A stretch of DNA of 64,000 nucleotides from an uncultured Pseudomonadales bacterium (lineage in GTDB: Bacteria; Pseudomonadota; Gammaproteobacteria; Pseudomonadales; Azotimanducaceae), in the NCBI GenBank assembly GCA_951813295.1, contig CATOTI010000002.1:1426001-1490000 (forward strand). Direction: 5' to 3'. The stretch's first letter is position 1. Each line of letters begins with the position of its first letter. Positions 18,685 through 27,797 of this stretch are shown here, one piece after another. Below the pieces are notes generated by a model. The model saw only the letters and a program-made list of their open reading frames with translations. It was not told the origin of the DNA and ran no database searches. The translations under genes and the position numbers were made by a program.

Positions 18685-19845
18685 ATGTCGTATCAGGTAG
18701 GCATTGGTCAGATGATCGTCATTTCAGCCCTGCTGTCGGTCTCTGTGGCCGGCTTCGCCCAGAGCGCGGACGACCGACCACGCGTCGAGCCCGATGGCAC
18801 GATCCACGTACCGGCGTTCGACCTGCCGGAATCGTCTTACCTTTCGGCGGAATCCCGCGCCGCGATGCGCCACTTTCGCGAGGTCTACGGGCCTGAGTTC
18901 GGCACGTTCTCGGCCGGCTGCGACAGCATCTGGGCGTTCAATGGGGATGTCGAAGCCACACACGCCGCGCGGCTCTGTATCGCCGAGGGGTACTACAAGA
19001 CCGCGATCTACAAAGACACTCGCGCCAAGCATCCGGTGAAGATCAGCCACACGGACATGGGCGGTATCTATACCGAGGTCTTCGAGCCCGAAGCCGGCAT
19101 CGCGCCCGCAAACGAAGATCGCCTGCTCATTTCCATCCACGGCGGCGGGTTTACGATCGGCTCGCGCTACTTCAGCCACACCGAAGCGATGCAGGTCGCC
19201 GACATGGGCCGGATCAAGGTCATCAGTCCCGACTATCGGATGGCCCCGGAGTTTCGCCACCCCGCGGGGATCGAGGACGTGATTGCCGTCTACCGCGAAG
19301 CGCTCGCTGATTACGAGCCCAAGAAGATCGGCATCCTCGGCTGTTCCGCCGGCGCGATGCTGACCGCACAGGTGGTGACCCGGTTGTTGCTGGACGACCT
19401 GCCGCTACCCGGCGGCATCGGGCTCTTCTGCGCCGGCGCGGCGATGACCGACGGCACGCCCGGTGTCTTCAAGTCGTCTCGATCTGAAAGCGCCTACTTC
19501 GCCGCCGCGCAGGGCGGACGACCACGACCGGTCGCGACCGAGCCCAGCGCGACACCACAAGGATATTTCGAGGGCGTCGATCCCGACGACCGCACCGTCG
19601 CACCCGGCGACCACGACGATCTGCTCGCCCGGTTCCCGCCCACGCTACTCATCAGCGGAACGCGTGATTTCCTGCTCTCGGGTGTGATCGCGACGCACCG
19701 CAAACTTGCCGGCCTCGGCGTGGACGCGCATCTGCATATCTGGGAGGGCCACGGACACGCGACGTTCGCCTTCAACCCCCGCTTACCCGAATCTGACGAA
19801 GTGCACCAGACGATCGTCGACTTCTTCGATCGATACCTCGAATAA
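18685..19845 (+). CDS. exported alpha/beta hydrolase, HSL/esterase type
   Basis: A 386-residue protein with a signal peptide of about 25 residues ending at GFAQS, so periplasmic or secreted. The oxyanion motif HGGGF (152-156) identifies the hormone-sensitive-lipase/acetyl-hydrolase class; the nucleophile is Ser221 in GILGCSAGAML, where the usual GDSAGG reads GCSAGA. The acid is in SGTRDFLLS and the histidine in EGHGHATFA. ATG 18685 is chosen because GGGG lies 8 bases upstream. It converges on the beta-lactamase-fold gene with no gap. It probably hydrolyses small esters. Confidence 0.85.
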   Translation: MSYQVGIGQMIVISALLSVSVAGFAQSADDRPRVEPDGTIHVPAFDLPESSYLSAESRAAMRHFREVYGPEFGTFSAGCDSIWAFNGDVEATHAARLCIAEGYYKTAIYKDTRAKHPVKISHTDMGGIYTEVFEPEAGIAPANEDRLLISIHGGGFTIGSRYFSHTEAMQVADMGRIKVISPDYRMAPEFRHPAGIEDVIAVYREALADYEPKKIGILGCSAGAMLTAQVVTRLLLDDLPLPGGIGLFCAGAAMTDGTPGVFKSSRSESAYFAAAQGGRPRPVATEPSATPQGYFEGVDPDDRTVAPGDHDDLLARFPPTLLISGTRDFLLSGVIATHRKLAGLGVDAHLHIWEGHGHATFAFNPRLPESDEVHQTIVDFFDRYLE

Positions 19846-21006
19846 TCAGCGGTCGCGACGCGGACGGCCCTGCCACAAGGCGAGGATGATCGCATTCGCG
19901 TCGACCTCCACGTCCGTGTTGGTCTGAACCGCGATCGTCAGGTTCTCGGCGAAGAAATGCCGGACCGCCGTCCGATATCCGGGAAACCAACCGCCGTGTC
20001 CGTAGGAATTCTCACTGACGCTCATGCCGTAGCCGTAATGGCTTTCCGCCCCGTCTGTCTTGAAGCCCGCGTCGCGCATCGTCCGAAAGCTATCAGGCGT
20101 CACGATCGCTCCGTTGGCGAGGGCGTGGTAGAAGTCGACCAACGCGCGGGGCGTCGTCGTCAGCCCGCCACCCGTCCATTCGACGCGTGGTTCGAGCTTC
20201 ATGGAACCGTCGCGCTTGAGCGTTTGCCCACCGAGTCCCATCGCGCGCATGAGCTGCGACGACGCGAAGCCGTTCGCTAAGTTGTCGAGATCGCGTCGCG
20301 CGGGGCGGGCTTCGGAGAGCCCAACCGGACGCAGGATGCGTTCGGCCAACACGGTCTCGTATTCGCGCCCCGCCACCGCCTCGATGACGAGACCGAGCGC
20401 GAGATAACCTGAATCCGTATAGGAATAGCCCTCGCCCGGCCGGAACAAAAGACCCTTCTTCGAGACGAAACGGATCTGCTCGCGGGGTGCGATATAGAGC
20501 GAGCGCCCGGTGAGTTTACGCCAGCCGGCGGCGGCGAAAAACGCCGGCTCGTCGACGTGATCACGTAAACCCGACGTATGCGACAAGAGATGTGAAACCG
20601 TGATTCGTGCACGATCAGGACCGAGTTCCTCGTACCACTCTTCACCGGCGAACCAGCGCGATATCGGCATATCGAGATCGAGCACGCCGTCTTCTACGAG
20701 CAACATCGCAACGCTCGCGACGAACGTCTTCCCGGTGCTGCCGCCCGGCATGCCCATATCCGTGGTCAATGGTCGACGCGCGCGGACGTCCGCAAAACCC
20801 GTCGCGGCCTCGATCACGCCCTCGCTCGAACGAATCGCGGCGCGCAAACCCGGCAGCTCATTCTGAGCCCGGAACGTTTCGAGGATGCCGGCAAGCGTCG
20901 CGTTCTGGCGTTCGCCGGCCGAAACTTGAGCCACATCGCGTGGAATGGATTGCTGGGCGCAGCCACCGATCACGACAAGCGCCAGCATGAGGAAGATTCG
21001 CGTCAT
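19846..21006 (-). CDS. serine beta-lactamase-fold lipoprotein (class C/esterase-like)
   Basis: A 386-residue lipoprotein: the lipobox VVIGGC puts the lipidated cysteine at Cys16. The catalytic SxxK is Ser90-Thr-Gly-Lys93 and the second motif is Tyr196-Thr-Asp198, where most relatives have Tyr-x-Asn; HGG near the C terminus is the third motif. The family includes esterases, D-aminopeptidases and beta-lactamases; esterase or peptidase activity at the membrane surface is more likely than drug resistance. It is the last gene of a five-gene operon and overlaps the preceding stop by 4 bases (ATGA). Confidence 0.85.
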   Translation of the reverse strand: MTRIFLMLALVVIGGCAQQSIPRDVAQVSAGERQNATLAGILETFRAQNELPGLRAAIRSSEGVIEAATGFADVRARRPLTTDMGMPGGSTGKTFVASVAMLLVEDGVLDLDMPISRWFAGEEWYEELGPDRARITVSHLLSHTSGLRDHVDEPAFFAAAGWRKLTGRSLYIAPREQIRFVSKKGLLFRPGEGYSYTDSGYLALGLVIEAVAGREYETVLAERILRPVGLSEARPARRDLDNLANGFASSQLMRAMGLGGQTLKRDGSMKLEPRVEWTGGGLTTTPRALVDFYHALANGAIVTPDSFRTMRDAGFKTDGAESHYGYGMSVSENSYGHGGWFPGYRTAVRHFFAENLTIAVQTNTDVEVDANAIILALWQGRPRRDR

Positions 21007-22073
21007 GACGCCTCCGCCAACGCCTGCGCGCGCAGACTCAGCTCCGCCGCTTTGAAGATGTGAGCCTGGCTCATCGCGGTTTCGGTTCCATTCAAACAAT
21101 CGAGCACCATCTGACCAAAGAAGGGGTAGCCCACGCGGTTCTGACAGTCGATGCGACGGACGGCGTCGCTGTCAACGGAGAGCACCAGCGACGCCGGCAC
21201 CTCACGATCGAGATCGATGTACTTGCGGACCTCCAGGCTGCCTTCGGTACCGAGCACGAACGAACGCCCGTCACCCCAGACCGGCATTCCGCCGGGCGTG
21301 TACCAATCTACGCGGGAATAGAACGATGCCCCGTTGTCGCCGGTCATGGAGAACTCGCCGAAATCCTCGAGACCGGGGCGGTCGGGATGACCAACGTTCA
21401 TCACACGCGCGAAATTGACCGTCGCATCCCCACAACCGGCGTACGTCAGGAATTGCTCGACCTGATGGGAACCGATATCCGTGATGATCCCGCCATATTG
21501 AGCCTTGTCGAAGAACCACGCCGGGCGGCTCGCCTTCGACAATCGATGGGGGCCTAACGTCACGACCTGAATCACATCACCGATCGCGCCGGACGCGATG
21601 ATCTCACCGGCATGCCAGGCTGCCTCGTTGTGTAGCCGCTCGGCGTAGTAGACGAAATACCGCCGCCCGGTTTCGGCGGCGACCCGCCGCGCGGATTCGA
21701 GTTGTTCGATGCGCGTGAACGGCGATTTGTCGGTGAAGTAGTGCTTACCCGCGCGCATGACCTGTTCGCCGATGGCGCCGCGCTCACTCGGTACTGCCGC
21801 GCTTGCGACCATCTGCGTCGCGTCATCGCCGAGGATCTGATCAAACGAGTCGACCGCCGCAACACCGGGATAAGTTTCGGCGAAAGCGGCGAGCCGCGCG
21901 GGATCCGGATCGTAGGCCGCCTTCAACTGCGCGCCCGCGCCGATCAGACCGTTGGTTTGTCCGTAGATATGGCCGTGGTCCAGAAACGCGACCGAGAACG
22001 TGAAGTCGCCCGGGCCGACGACCGGTGCACTCCGTGACTCGGGCGCATAGGTCGCGCCATCGCCAATGGCCAC
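21003..22073 (-). CDS. Gfo/Idh/MocA family oxidoreductase
   Basis: A 356-residue protein with a GTG start. Unusually the Rossmann strand (FTFSVAFLDHGHIYGQT) is preceded by about 28 extra residues and the glycine motif is replaced by DHGHIYG. The catalytic-lysine region reads FTDKSPFTR, close to the family EKP motif, and the active-site segment is GGIITDIGSHQVEQF with its histidine. This subtype is found in gene neighbourhoods for cyclitol and glycoside degradation. It sits between another Gfo/Idh/MocA gene (38-base gap) and the beta-lactamase-fold gene (4-base overlap), all one transcript. Substrate unknown. Confidence 0.8.
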   Translation of the reverse strand: MAIGDGATYAPESRSAPVVGPGDFTFSVAFLDHGHIYGQTNGLIGAGAQLKAAYDPDPARLAAFAETYPGVAAVDSFDQILGDDATQMVASAAVPSERGAIGEQVMRAGKHYFTDKSPFTRIEQLESARRVAAETGRRYFVYYAERLHNEAAWHAGEIIASGAIGDVIQVVTLGPHRLSKASRPAWFFDKAQYGGIITDIGSHQVEQFLTYAGCGDATVNFARVMNVGHPDRPGLEDFGEFSMTGDNGASFYSRVDWYTPGGMPVWGDGRSFVLGTEGSLEVRKYIDLDREVPASLVLSVDSDAVRRIDCQNRVGYPFFGQMVLDCLNGTETAMSQAHIFKAAELSLRAQALAEAS

Positions 22074-22111
22074 CTAGCGCTTTCTCCGGACAATCGCCGC
22101 GAGCGATTTGT

Positions 22112-23257
22112 TCATCGGTACGAACGCTCCATGTCGGCTCGAACGGCAAGGTCCGCCGGCTCACGAAAATCGGATGCCTCGATACGCCGCTCGAGCGCCT
22201 CGTGATAGGTGACCGCGTCGACAGGCAGATCGACTCGGCGGTCCTCCCACGCGGAGACGAGAATCGCGTTGGCGAGCTCGATCGAGGCGACCCCGTCCTC
22301 GAGCGGCGTGGCGACCGGGCGACCTCCTCTCACCGCCGAGACCACGTCGTTGAAGACGTCGGCGTGCTGATTGGCTGTCGCGGCCGGGACTTCGCTCTGC
22401 TCGGTGAAATCTGGCGATCCGAAAAGATCGAGCGACGTCGCACGATGTTCCGACACGCTCCGATCGGCAATCGCCAAACGAATCGTGTCGGCCTCGAAAA
22501 CGAGCGATCCGCGATCACCGACGATTTCGAATCGATTGGTGCCGGGCGCTTCACCGGTCGAGAGCACCATCACCCCGCTCAGTCCGTCGTCATATTCGAA
22601 GAGTGCCGTCACTTCGTCTTCCACATCGATCGAGTGGAACTTGCCGAATCCCGCGCGCGCGTAGACCGACACCGGCGAGCCGAGAATCCATTGCAGGATG
22701 TCGAGATTGTGAATGCCCTGATTCAAGAGCGCGCCGCCACCCTCACCAGGCCAAGTACCGCGCCACGAACTGACGGCGAAATACGAGTTCGGGCGATACC
22801 ACGCTGTCATGATCCAGCTGAAACGAGTGAGCCGGCCAAGCAACCCGCCTTTCACGATTTCGCGGATACGCCGATACGTGCCGTGATAGCGCTGATTGAG
22901 CATCACCGCAGCCACTGTTTCGGGTAGTCGCGCATCAATGATTCGCCGCGCCCCCAAGACCGACATCGCCATCGGTTTTTCGACGACGAGATGATGACCC
23001 GCCGTGAGCGCCTTTCGCGACGCTTGCTCGTGATCCATCGTCGGTGTCGCAATCACGACCACGTCCGCCACGCCGGCATCGAGTAGCGCATCGACGTCGC
23101 GATAGACCTCGACATCGGCGGGTAATCCGTCCGATTGGCGCGTCACAAGCGCCCTCGGGCACCCGTCCGGGACCGCGCTTCCCGCGAGCGTACGGTAATG
23201 CGCGCGGCCGATATTGCCGAAGCCGACAACGGCGAATCGAACAGCAGGTTCACTCAT
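22112..23257 (-). CDS. Gfo/Idh/MocA family oxidoreductase
   Basis: A 381-residue dehydrogenase with a classical Rossmann start, VRFAVVGFGNIGRAHYRTL, the lysine motif VVEKPMAMS, and the active-site GGALLNQGIHNLDILQW. The C-terminal beta-sheet domain includes GEAPGTNRFEIVGDRGSL, typical of the family. The start at 23257 overlaps the stop of the cytochrome lipoprotein gene by 4 bases; a long open frame continues upstream but only as a shadow of that gene. As the second of three or four redox proteins in the operon it probably oxidises a sugar or polyol made by its neighbours. Confidence 0.88.
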   Translation of the reverse strand: MSEPAVRFAVVGFGNIGRAHYRTLAGSAVPDGCPRALVTRQSDGLPADVEVYRDVDALLDAGVADVVVIATPTMDHEQASRKALTAGHHLVVEKPMAMSVLGARRIIDARLPETVAAVMLNQRYHGTYRRIREIVKGGLLGRLTRFSWIMTAWYRPNSYFAVSSWRGTWPGEGGGALLNQGIHNLDILQWILGSPVSVYARAGFGKFHSIDVEDEVTALFEYDDGLSGVMVLSTGEAPGTNRFEIVGDRGSLVFEADTIRLAIADRSVSEHRATSLDLFGSPDFTEQSEVPAATANQHADVFNDVVSAVRGGRPVATPLEDGVASIELANAILVSAWEDRRVDLPVDAVTYHEALERRIEASDFREPADLAVRADMERSYR

Positions 23258-26031
23258 TGAAGGCGTGGCAGACGGACAACGCCGTCGCCCGTGTTCATGA
23301 GCACCGCACCCACACCTTGATCCATCTCGAACTCCAAGCGTAAGGCGCGCGGTTCGAAGAGAAAATGATCCTCTTTCTGCTCGACCAGGGGGCCGTTGAA
23401 GATCGCCGAGCTGACGAGAAGGTCGCGCCCGTCGTAGTCGAAGACGAGCGGTGAGGCGGGGCTGCCGTAGCGGCCGGCGTAGACGGTGTAGTGGGTGTTG
23501 ATCTCGACCGCCTCGAGTTCGGCCGCGGTCCACAGCGCCGTCCGGTCCGCGGTGGCCGCGCGAATCGTCGCGACGAACTCGGGATCGAGCGCACGACCCG
23601 CGTGACCCCACGCACGGCGCAAATGGGTGAGCAACCCTGCCAGCACTTCGTCGTCGAGTTCTGGATGATGGCCGTGCCCCGGCATCACGGAATCCCACGT
23701 CTCGCCCCGGACTTCGATCGGGCCCGAGAGCCCATGCAGAATGATGCGCACCAACCGCTCCGGCGCGTGCGTAACCCAAGCGGAATCGGCGAGCGGCGGC
23801 CCCGCTGCGCCGACCCCCATGCCGTCATCGCCGTGACAGTTGGCGCAACTCGACCGATAGAATTCGGCGCCGCGCAAAACGAGCGCTCGCTGTAGCTGCG
23901 TCAAGGGCTTGGCATCCGCCGCGAGCGTATCGCCGGGCCAGGTCAACCCACGACGCGCGCGCGAAATTGCCGACCACAACTCGCCGCCATCGCGGAGAAA
24001 GAGCGCATGAGCCTCATCGAGCACGACACGCTCGAATCCAGGCTCGCGCGTGATCGCGAAGATCCCCTCGAGGAGGGCGGTATCGATCCACGCGTCACCG
24101 CTCGCTTCGATTTCGTCGAGCATCAACGTGACGCCCGCGCCTTCGGCGCGAAAGAACTGCGACGCGAGCGTCTTGAAGAACCCCGTCGCCGCTTCACGTT
24201 CAGCGTTCCATTTTCCGGCCGCAACGAGATGGCGGATGAACTCGAGCTCGTGACCACGCGCCGCAACCTGGACTGCGGCACGGATATACGGATCGTCAGG
24301 ATTCCGATCGACGCGGTCGGCCACCAGCGCCATCAGGTCATCACCCATGACACGCTGCATCGCGAAGAGCAGGTAGACGTCGAATCGTTCACTGACCGAT
24401 GGCGTTGCGAGGCGCTCGAGATCGGCGGCTTCGAGCAACCCACCGCCGGCCAGCATCGCCGTTTCGAGAACGCGCGCCTCAACTCGCGCGAGCGCGCGCA
24501 AAACCAGATCACGATCGAGCGCATCACGCCCATCGAGGGTCCAGATGGCGTGCAGGGCGGCTCGCGGGGCGGCGTTCGTGACGACATCGGCGAGTGCGGT
24601 ATCCACGGACGGGTCTGCGCGATGGAGCAGGAGCCGCTGTGCGGTCGATCGGTGCCAGGCGTTCGGGTGCGATAGAAGATCGATGAGCGCCGGGATCCCG
24701 AGCGACGCCCAGTCAGGCAGCTCGAACCCCGCGACCGGTTCGCGCCCCAACCGCCAGATACGCCCCATGCCGAGCGGTCGGTCGAGTTTCCGAAGCCGTG
24801 CTTGTTGCTTGAGTTCCTCGGTCAGGAACACGTGGTCCTGGATCACGCCACGGTAGAAATCGATGACGTACAACCCGCCATCGGGCCCGTTCAGCACGTC
24901 GACCGGGCGAAACCGCTCATCAGTCGACGCCATGAAGTCCCGCTCACCCCAGGTCGCATCGGGAAAGCGGACATGTTCAGCCCGCACCACCAGGCCGTCA
25001 TCGACGAATTCGAGCGCTGCCACGAGATTAGCCGCCGGCTCGGCCACGAACACGTCCGGATCATCGTCCGCGAGCGCACCACCTCGATAAACGACCATTC
25101 CGCTCGCCGACGTCGCGTTTCTGAGCCTGCCATCCTCGCGTAGCACGCCCGGCACGTAAGCCCGATTGACCCCGGGATTGACGCGAACGCCGAGCACGCC
25201 CTCGGAGGCACTGATCCGCGCGTTGAGGCCCGCTGTACCGCGATTGCCCGCTTCGACCACCGCCTGCGCGTCGTAGAAATCACCGAGGAGCAGATTCGAG
25301 TTGGTGTTGTAGAACAGCCGCCCGTCGTCGTCCTGGGTGATTCCCCACTGCCCTCGGAAGAGCGTTGGTTCGATCAGAAGTTCGCCGTCGTCGAGCTTCA
25401 GACGTCGGCTCGATTTGGCGTTGTAGAGCCAGTTGTCGATGCCGAGCAGCAGACCGTTCTCGGCATGCTCGACCGACCCCTGATGCTCCCCGTAGGAACC
25501 TAAGAAGCGCTTCTGTGCGCAATCGATGTCGCGCGACCAGCCCGTCGATGTCGGGCACAGCCACAACTTGCCCATTTCCGCGACGAGCAGGCCCTCGTTG
25601 ACGATCCGCACCGCCCGCGGGAGGACCAGGCCGTCGAGCATGACTTCGCGTTCATCGAAGCGGCCATCCGCGTCCGTATCGGTCAACCGCACAACGGAAC
25701 CGATCGCCTCGGTCTGCCCCGTACCTTCGGTATCCGGCATGAATGCGCGCATCTCGGCGAGGTAGATCCGGCCGTCCTCGTCCCAGGCGGCCGCCACGGG
25801 ATCTTCGACGAGCGGCTCCGCGGCCATGAGTTCGATGACGAACCCCGGCGCGATGACAAAGGTTTCGTGCGCTTCGGCCGGATTCAGAACCGGCGCGGGG
25901 GGCGTTTCGAGAGTCTGGTAGAACGCTTTCGGCTCATCCGCCGGCGGCGGCGCGTCACTCGGCTGCTCCGCGCATGCGACGAGCCACGCGGTCAGGGTCA
26001 GGACGACCCAGTGCGGACCAATCGTGCGCAT
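23254..26031 (-). CDS. PVC-type haem-binding lipoprotein (beta-propeller, HEAT-like repeats, cytochrome c)
   Basis: A 925-residue exported lipoprotein; the lipobox TAWLVAC puts lipidation at Cys20. Residues about 50-430 form a beta-propeller of the membrane-bound dehydrogenase type, residues 440-700 are helical HEAT-like repeats, and a single c-type haem motif CANCH is at 729-733 with a likely methionine ligand in the VMPGHGH region. About 130 further residues follow. This architecture is best known from Planctomycetes, Verrucomicrobia and Bacteroidetes sugar-oxidation loci. It shares one base (TGATG) with the TIM-barrel gene before it and four with the Gfo/Idh/MocA gene after it. Confidence 0.82.
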   Translation of the reverse strand: MRTIGPHWVVLTLTAWLVACAEQPSDAPPPADEPKAFYQTLETPPAPVLNPAEAHETFVIAPGFVIELMAAEPLVEDPVAAAWDEDGRIYLAEMRAFMPDTEGTGQTEAIGSVVRLTDTDADGRFDEREVMLDGLVLPRAVRIVNEGLLVAEMGKLWLCPTSTGWSRDIDCAQKRFLGSYGEHQGSVEHAENGLLLGIDNWLYNAKSSRRLKLDDGELLIEPTLFRGQWGITQDDDGRLFYNTNSNLLLGDFYDAQAVVEAGNRGTAGLNARISASEGVLGVRVNPGVNRAYVPGVLREDGRLRNATSASGMVVYRGGALADDDPDVFVAEPAANLVAALEFVDDGLVVRAEHVRFPDATWGERDFMASTDERFRPVDVLNGPDGGLYVIDFYRGVIQDHVFLTEELKQQARLRKLDRPLGMGRIWRLGREPVAGFELPDWASLGIPALIDLLSHPNAWHRSTAQRLLLHRADPSVDTALADVVTNAAPRAALHAIWTLDGRDALDRDLVLRALARVEARVLETAMLAGGGLLEAADLERLATPSVSERFDVYLLFAMQRVMGDDLMALVADRVDRNPDDPYIRAAVQVAARGHELEFIRHLVAAGKWNAEREAATGFFKTLASQFFRAEGAGVTLMLDEIEASGDAWIDTALLEGIFAITREPGFERVVLDEAHALFLRDGGELWSAISRARRGLTWPGDTLAADAKPLTQLQRALVLRGAEFYRSSCANCHGDDGMGVGAAGPPLADSAWVTHAPERLVRIILHGLSGPIEVRGETWDSVMPGHGHHPELDDEVLAGLLTHLRRAWGHAGRALDPEFVATIRAATADRTALWTAAELEAVEINTHYTVYAGRYGSPASPLVFDYDGRDLLVSSAIFNGPLVEQKEDHFLFEPRALRLEFEMDQGVGAVLMNTGDGVVRLPRLQ

Positions 26032-26930
26032 CAGAACGTCATGTTCGAGAGATAGTCGAACGAGCGCCGGGCCGCTTTCAGCGGCTCGAACGGCCGGTCA
26101 CGCTCGACGAAGAAGTAGGCCGAACCCGACGCGAGCGCTTCCGCCACGACTCGCGGGAAGTCGATCAGCCCGTAGCCGACGTCTTCGAAATCACCGTCGG
26201 CGTCGATATCCTTCAGATGAATGGTCGGGAAACGGCCCGGGTGCTCGGCGAGGTATGCATGCGGATCGGCGCCGCCCTTCGTCACCCAATAGACGTCGAG
26301 CTGAAATGCGACCAGTTCCGGCTCCGCGAGACGCAACAGGTCGTCGAACGGTACCCGTCCGTCGACCGGGCGAAACTCCCAGTCGTGATTGTGATAGCCG
26401 AACTGAACACCTTCTTTCGCGCAGATTTCACCGGCCCGGCGCAGCAGGTCGATGCTTGCGCGAACCGCATCGGCGGACAAAAAGTTGTCCGCCATGAGCG
26501 CCGGCAGCACGAGATGCTTCTGGCCGAGGAAGCGTGCCTGTTCGAGTGAGTGCCTGACGTTGTCGAGCAGATACTCCGGTCCCGCGAACTGACGGAAGGC
26601 CGCCATTTGCTCGGGTCCCGAAAGGCTCGCGAAGTTGCCCGGCAGCTTCGGCGAGATCCGGCCGATGGGTGCCGAGAGTCCGTTGGCCGCGAGTTGGCGC
26701 GCGACGTGTTCGACGTCCCGCCCGAGGAAGCCGAGCGCCGAGAACTCGACCTCCCGGTAGCCGATCGACGCCACGGTCTCGAGCGTGGCTTCGAAGTCCG
26801 CCATCAAGAGCGGCGTCAGCGTGGATAGCTGCAGGCCGAAGCGTTCGAGGCGCCGCGCTTGCGCCTGGCGATTGAGAAGCGCGAGGCTCGCGCCCAGCGC
26901 CGTCGAATGAAAAGCACGTCGCGTCAACAT
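26031..26930 (-). CDS. Tat-exported sugar phosphate isomerase/epimerase-like TIM barrel
   Basis: A 299-residue protein of the AP-endonuclease 2 / xylose-isomerase-like TIM-barrel family. The N terminus MLTRRAFHSTALGAS has a twin-arginine motif, hydrophobic stretch and AQA cleavage site, so it is probably exported folded. Metal-site residues are expected from GYREVEFS, GYHNHDWEF, FQLDVYWV and TIHLKDID, which carry the conserved His, Glu and Asp. GAGGGG lies 7 bases before the ATG. It is the first gene of the five-gene operon. Relatives act on keto-sugars or inositols as epimerases, isomerases or lyases; a periplasmic step before the Gfo/Idh/MocA enzymes is inferred. Confidence 0.82.
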   Translation of the reverse strand: MLTRRAFHSTALGASLALLNRQAQARRLERFGLQLSTLTPLLMADFEATLETVASIGYREVEFSALGFLGRDVEHVARQLAANGLSAPIGRISPKLPGNFASLSGPEQMAAFRQFAGPEYLLDNVRHSLEQARFLGQKHLVLPALMADNFLSADAVRASIDLLRRAGEICAKEGVQFGYHNHDWEFRPVDGRVPFDDLLRLAEPELVAFQLDVYWVTKGGADPHAYLAEHPGRFPTIHLKDIDADGDFEDVGYGLIDFPRVVAEALASGSAYFFVERDRPFEPLKAARRSFDYLSNMTF

Positions 26931-26999
26931 CTTGAACCCCTCACCGTAGTCCGCGATTGAAAGCCATCAGGACAGAAGAAGGAAGCCGCACGGCAATAC

Positions 27000-27380
27000 A
27001 TGCGCTCAGCAAAGGAAGCCCTCCGACACACGATTCCCGCGCTCGTGCCGCTCGCCATGGCGGCATTGCAATGGAATGATCCGGATCCGCTGTTCTGGGC
27101 TTTCGCCTATCTGATGGCGGCGCTCGCACCCCTCGGGCGAAGCATCCAGCGCCATTGGCCGGGGCTCTTCAACATCTCGAGCGGCGTGCTATTCGCGGGC
27201 CTGGTGATATCGCTGCCCGGCAGCGTCGATTTTGTCTTGAGCGACGACTACGCCTCGATCGTCGCCGAGATGGACGAGAACAGACCTCACATCGAGTCCG
27301 CTCGCGAATTTCTGGGCCTCGTGATCGCGCTGATCTGCCATCTGCCATACCGGAAATGGCACCTTCGAGGTGCGAAGTAG
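27000..27380 (+). CDS. TMEM220-like membrane protein
   Basis: A 126-residue protein with about four hydrophobic helices. The segment ALQWNDPDPLFWAFAYLMAAL near residues 22-42 is the hallmark of the transmembrane 220 family, whose function is unknown. The start at 27000 gives the usual length. It diverges from the TIM-barrel gene across 69 bases and is followed by a small hypothetical gene and recQ. Confidence 0.65.
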   Translation: MRSAKEALRHTIPALVPLAMAALQWNDPDPLFWAFAYLMAALAPLGRSIQRHWPGLFNISSGVLFAGLVISLPGSVDFVLSDDYASIVAEMDENRPHIESAREFLGLVIALICHLPYRKWHLRGAK

Positions 27381-27426
27381 ACGATCACGTTCAACCACCT
27401 CGGCTCGATCTGCTAGTTTTCCCGCC

Positions 27427-27792
27427 ATGGTCTGGATCGTCGAAACCAAGGTCTTCCGGCACGTCATCGACCGCGACGAACAGTTCGTCGAGCTACCCGT
27501 TCGCGTTCGATTCGAATACGGCGTCGTGGACGGGGTCTTCGAACCCGGCACCATCGACTACAAAACGCTCTACAACGAGGCCAGCCTCCTGCGCCGATTC
27601 ACGAAGCTCAAACCAACCGAACTCGCGGCCGAGGTGGACGTGACCGTGCGCCGTGCACTCGACGAGGAGTTACGTTTCGCCGGGCTACTCGAGCACGGCA
27701 CTTCGCTCTTCGATGCGACGGGCGAGGACGACGTCGAGGACACCGACGAGGTGCGGCCGGAAATCATCATGCCGCCTGTGCGCTCACGCTGA
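27427..27792 (+). CDS. hypothetical protein
   Basis: A 121-residue soluble, acidic protein beginning [19 protein letters not shown], with an acidic tail (residues 95-110). I recognise no family. It lies 46 bases after the TMEM220-like gene and 5 bases before the GTG start of recQ, so it is probably translated from the same message. The ATG at 27427 is chosen over upstream in-frame codons, which overlap the preceding gene in another frame. Confidence 0.55.
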   Translation: MVWIVETKVFRHVIDRDEQFVELPVRVRFEYGVVDGVFEPGTIDYKTLYNEASLLRRFTKLKPTELAAEVDVTVRRALDEELRFAGLLEHGTSLFDATGEDDVEDTDEVRPEIIMPPVRSR

Positions 27793-27797
27793 ACCCG

